Shown here: positions 62,232 to 62,351 of the stretch, piece by piece
Numbering within the stretch: position 1 is the stretch's first letter
Layout: every line of letters begins with the position of its first letter
DNA from: an uncultured Alistipes sp.
GTDB lineage: Bacteria; Bacteroidota; Bacteroidia; Bacteroidales; Rikenellaceae
Reading direction: 5' to 3'
NCBI GenBank assembly: GCA_949286165.1
Contig: CASDZK010000021.1
Coordinates: forward strand, 1 to 62,351
Length of the DNA stretch: 62,351 nt
Notes under the pieces: generated by a model
The model's input: only the letters and a program-made list of their open reading frames with translations
Database searches by the model: none
What the model was told of the DNA's origin: nothing
Translations under genes and position numbers: made by a program

Positions 62232-62351
62232 ATGGGAGCAAAGATAGTATATAAATCGTACAATCAGAACGACAGTCTTCTTTTTCCGCCAACATTGGGG
62301 GACCTGATACCGGACAGCCATCCGGTCCGGACAGTCAGTGCGGTAATAGAC
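62232..62351 (+). CDS. IS1182-type transposase, N-terminal 40 residues only
   Basis: The ATG at 62232 opens a frame to the window end, beginning MGAKIVYKSYNQNDSLLFPP and continuing LGDLIPDSHPVRTVSAVID. LFPP.LGDLIP..HPVR is typical of the N-terminus of IS1182-type transposases in Bacteroides. The catalytic domain is outside the window, so completeness is unknown. Confidence 0.8.
   Translation, partial: MGAKIVYKSYNQNDSLLFPPTLGDLIPDSHPVRTVSAVID

Larger units (their letters stand above)
62014..62351 (+). mobile_element. Left part of an IS1182-type insertion sequence, cut by the window edge
   Basis: The sequence GAGGGTGCCCCAAAAGTC beginning at 62014 looks like an IS end. A terminator-like hairpin, a promoter and the start of a transposase follow. 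The right end lies outside the window, so the exact boundary and any target duplication cannot be checked. Confidence 0.6.

Noticed and set aside
1..62351. CRISPR arrays, tRNA or rRNA genes
   Set aside because: No regularly spaced direct repeats were seen, no T-arm/anticodon pattern, and no rRNA-like sequence.

Overview
This window reads as chromosome of a gut-type member of the Bacteroidales (phylum Bacteroidota). The evidence is the repeated TAnnTTTG -7 promoter motif, often with TTG/TTTG about 20 bases upstream, and families typical of that order: GldE, DUF3078, OprO/P-like porins, a GH88 lipoprotein, a secreted choloylglycine hydrolase, DUF2264, and imelysin with a di-heme oxidoreductase. 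The species cannot be fixed from this sequence. No rRNA, tRNA or CRISPR array was found.

Layout. 1-5.4 kb: secreted hydrolases and lipoproteins (GH88, a GH16-like jelly-roll protein, choloylglycine hydrolase, DUF2461, a MliC-like lipoprotein). 5.4-7.7 kb: a three-gene overlapping minus-strand cassette, GNAT - PAPS-reductase-like DUF3440 (IbrA-like) - ParB-like (IbrB-like). 7.8-13.9 kb: WYL regulator with YjbQ, an unknown protein, two acetyltransferases, and a VWA protein next to a WG-repeat protein whose N-terminus looks like a pseudokinase. 13.9-15.7 kb: a ClC channel with CBS domains. 16.4-23.1 kb: lipA-lipB-recJ-murF, then gldE and a phosphopantetheinyl transferase. 23.1-27.1 kb: a DUF3078 outer-membrane protein, a Ser/Thr kinase fused to WG repeats, and mtaB. 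27.3-29.8 kb: mutS2. 29.9-31.3 kb: a decayed gene and its apparent intact paralog. 31.5-34.9 kb: an operon of a degenerate LytM protein, dxr and rseP. 35.1-39.6 kb: a galactose operon (nucleotidyltransferase, galM, MFS transporter, galK) without galT. 39.7-43.5 kb: DUF3109, rmuC, a small transaldolase and DUF2264. 43.6-44.6 kb: mostly non-coding, with a run of strong hairpins that could be a structured RNA. 44.7-51.1 kb: fabD, DUF2975/HTH pair, SPOR protein and lipoprotein, ubiE, a LolC-like permease, mutY and ybaK. 51.3-54.1 kb: rplM-rpsI-rpsB-tsf. 54.3-61.6 kb: a metal-acquisition-like locus (imelysin, di-heme oxidoreductase, porin, cytochrome lipoprotein, Rid-family protein) and a second porin. 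The window ends inside an IS1182-type insertion sequence.

The most interesting items are: the GNAT/IbrA/IbrB cassette; a four-copy intergenic repeat whose central inverted repeat shows compensatory changes; the VWA-pseudokinase-WG pair with a catalytically intact kinase-WG paralog elsewhere in the window; the hairpin-rich stretch with its own promoter at 43.6-43.8 kb; and the galactose operon in which a nucleotidyltransferase may replace GalT. All functional statements are reading by eye; no database search was run.
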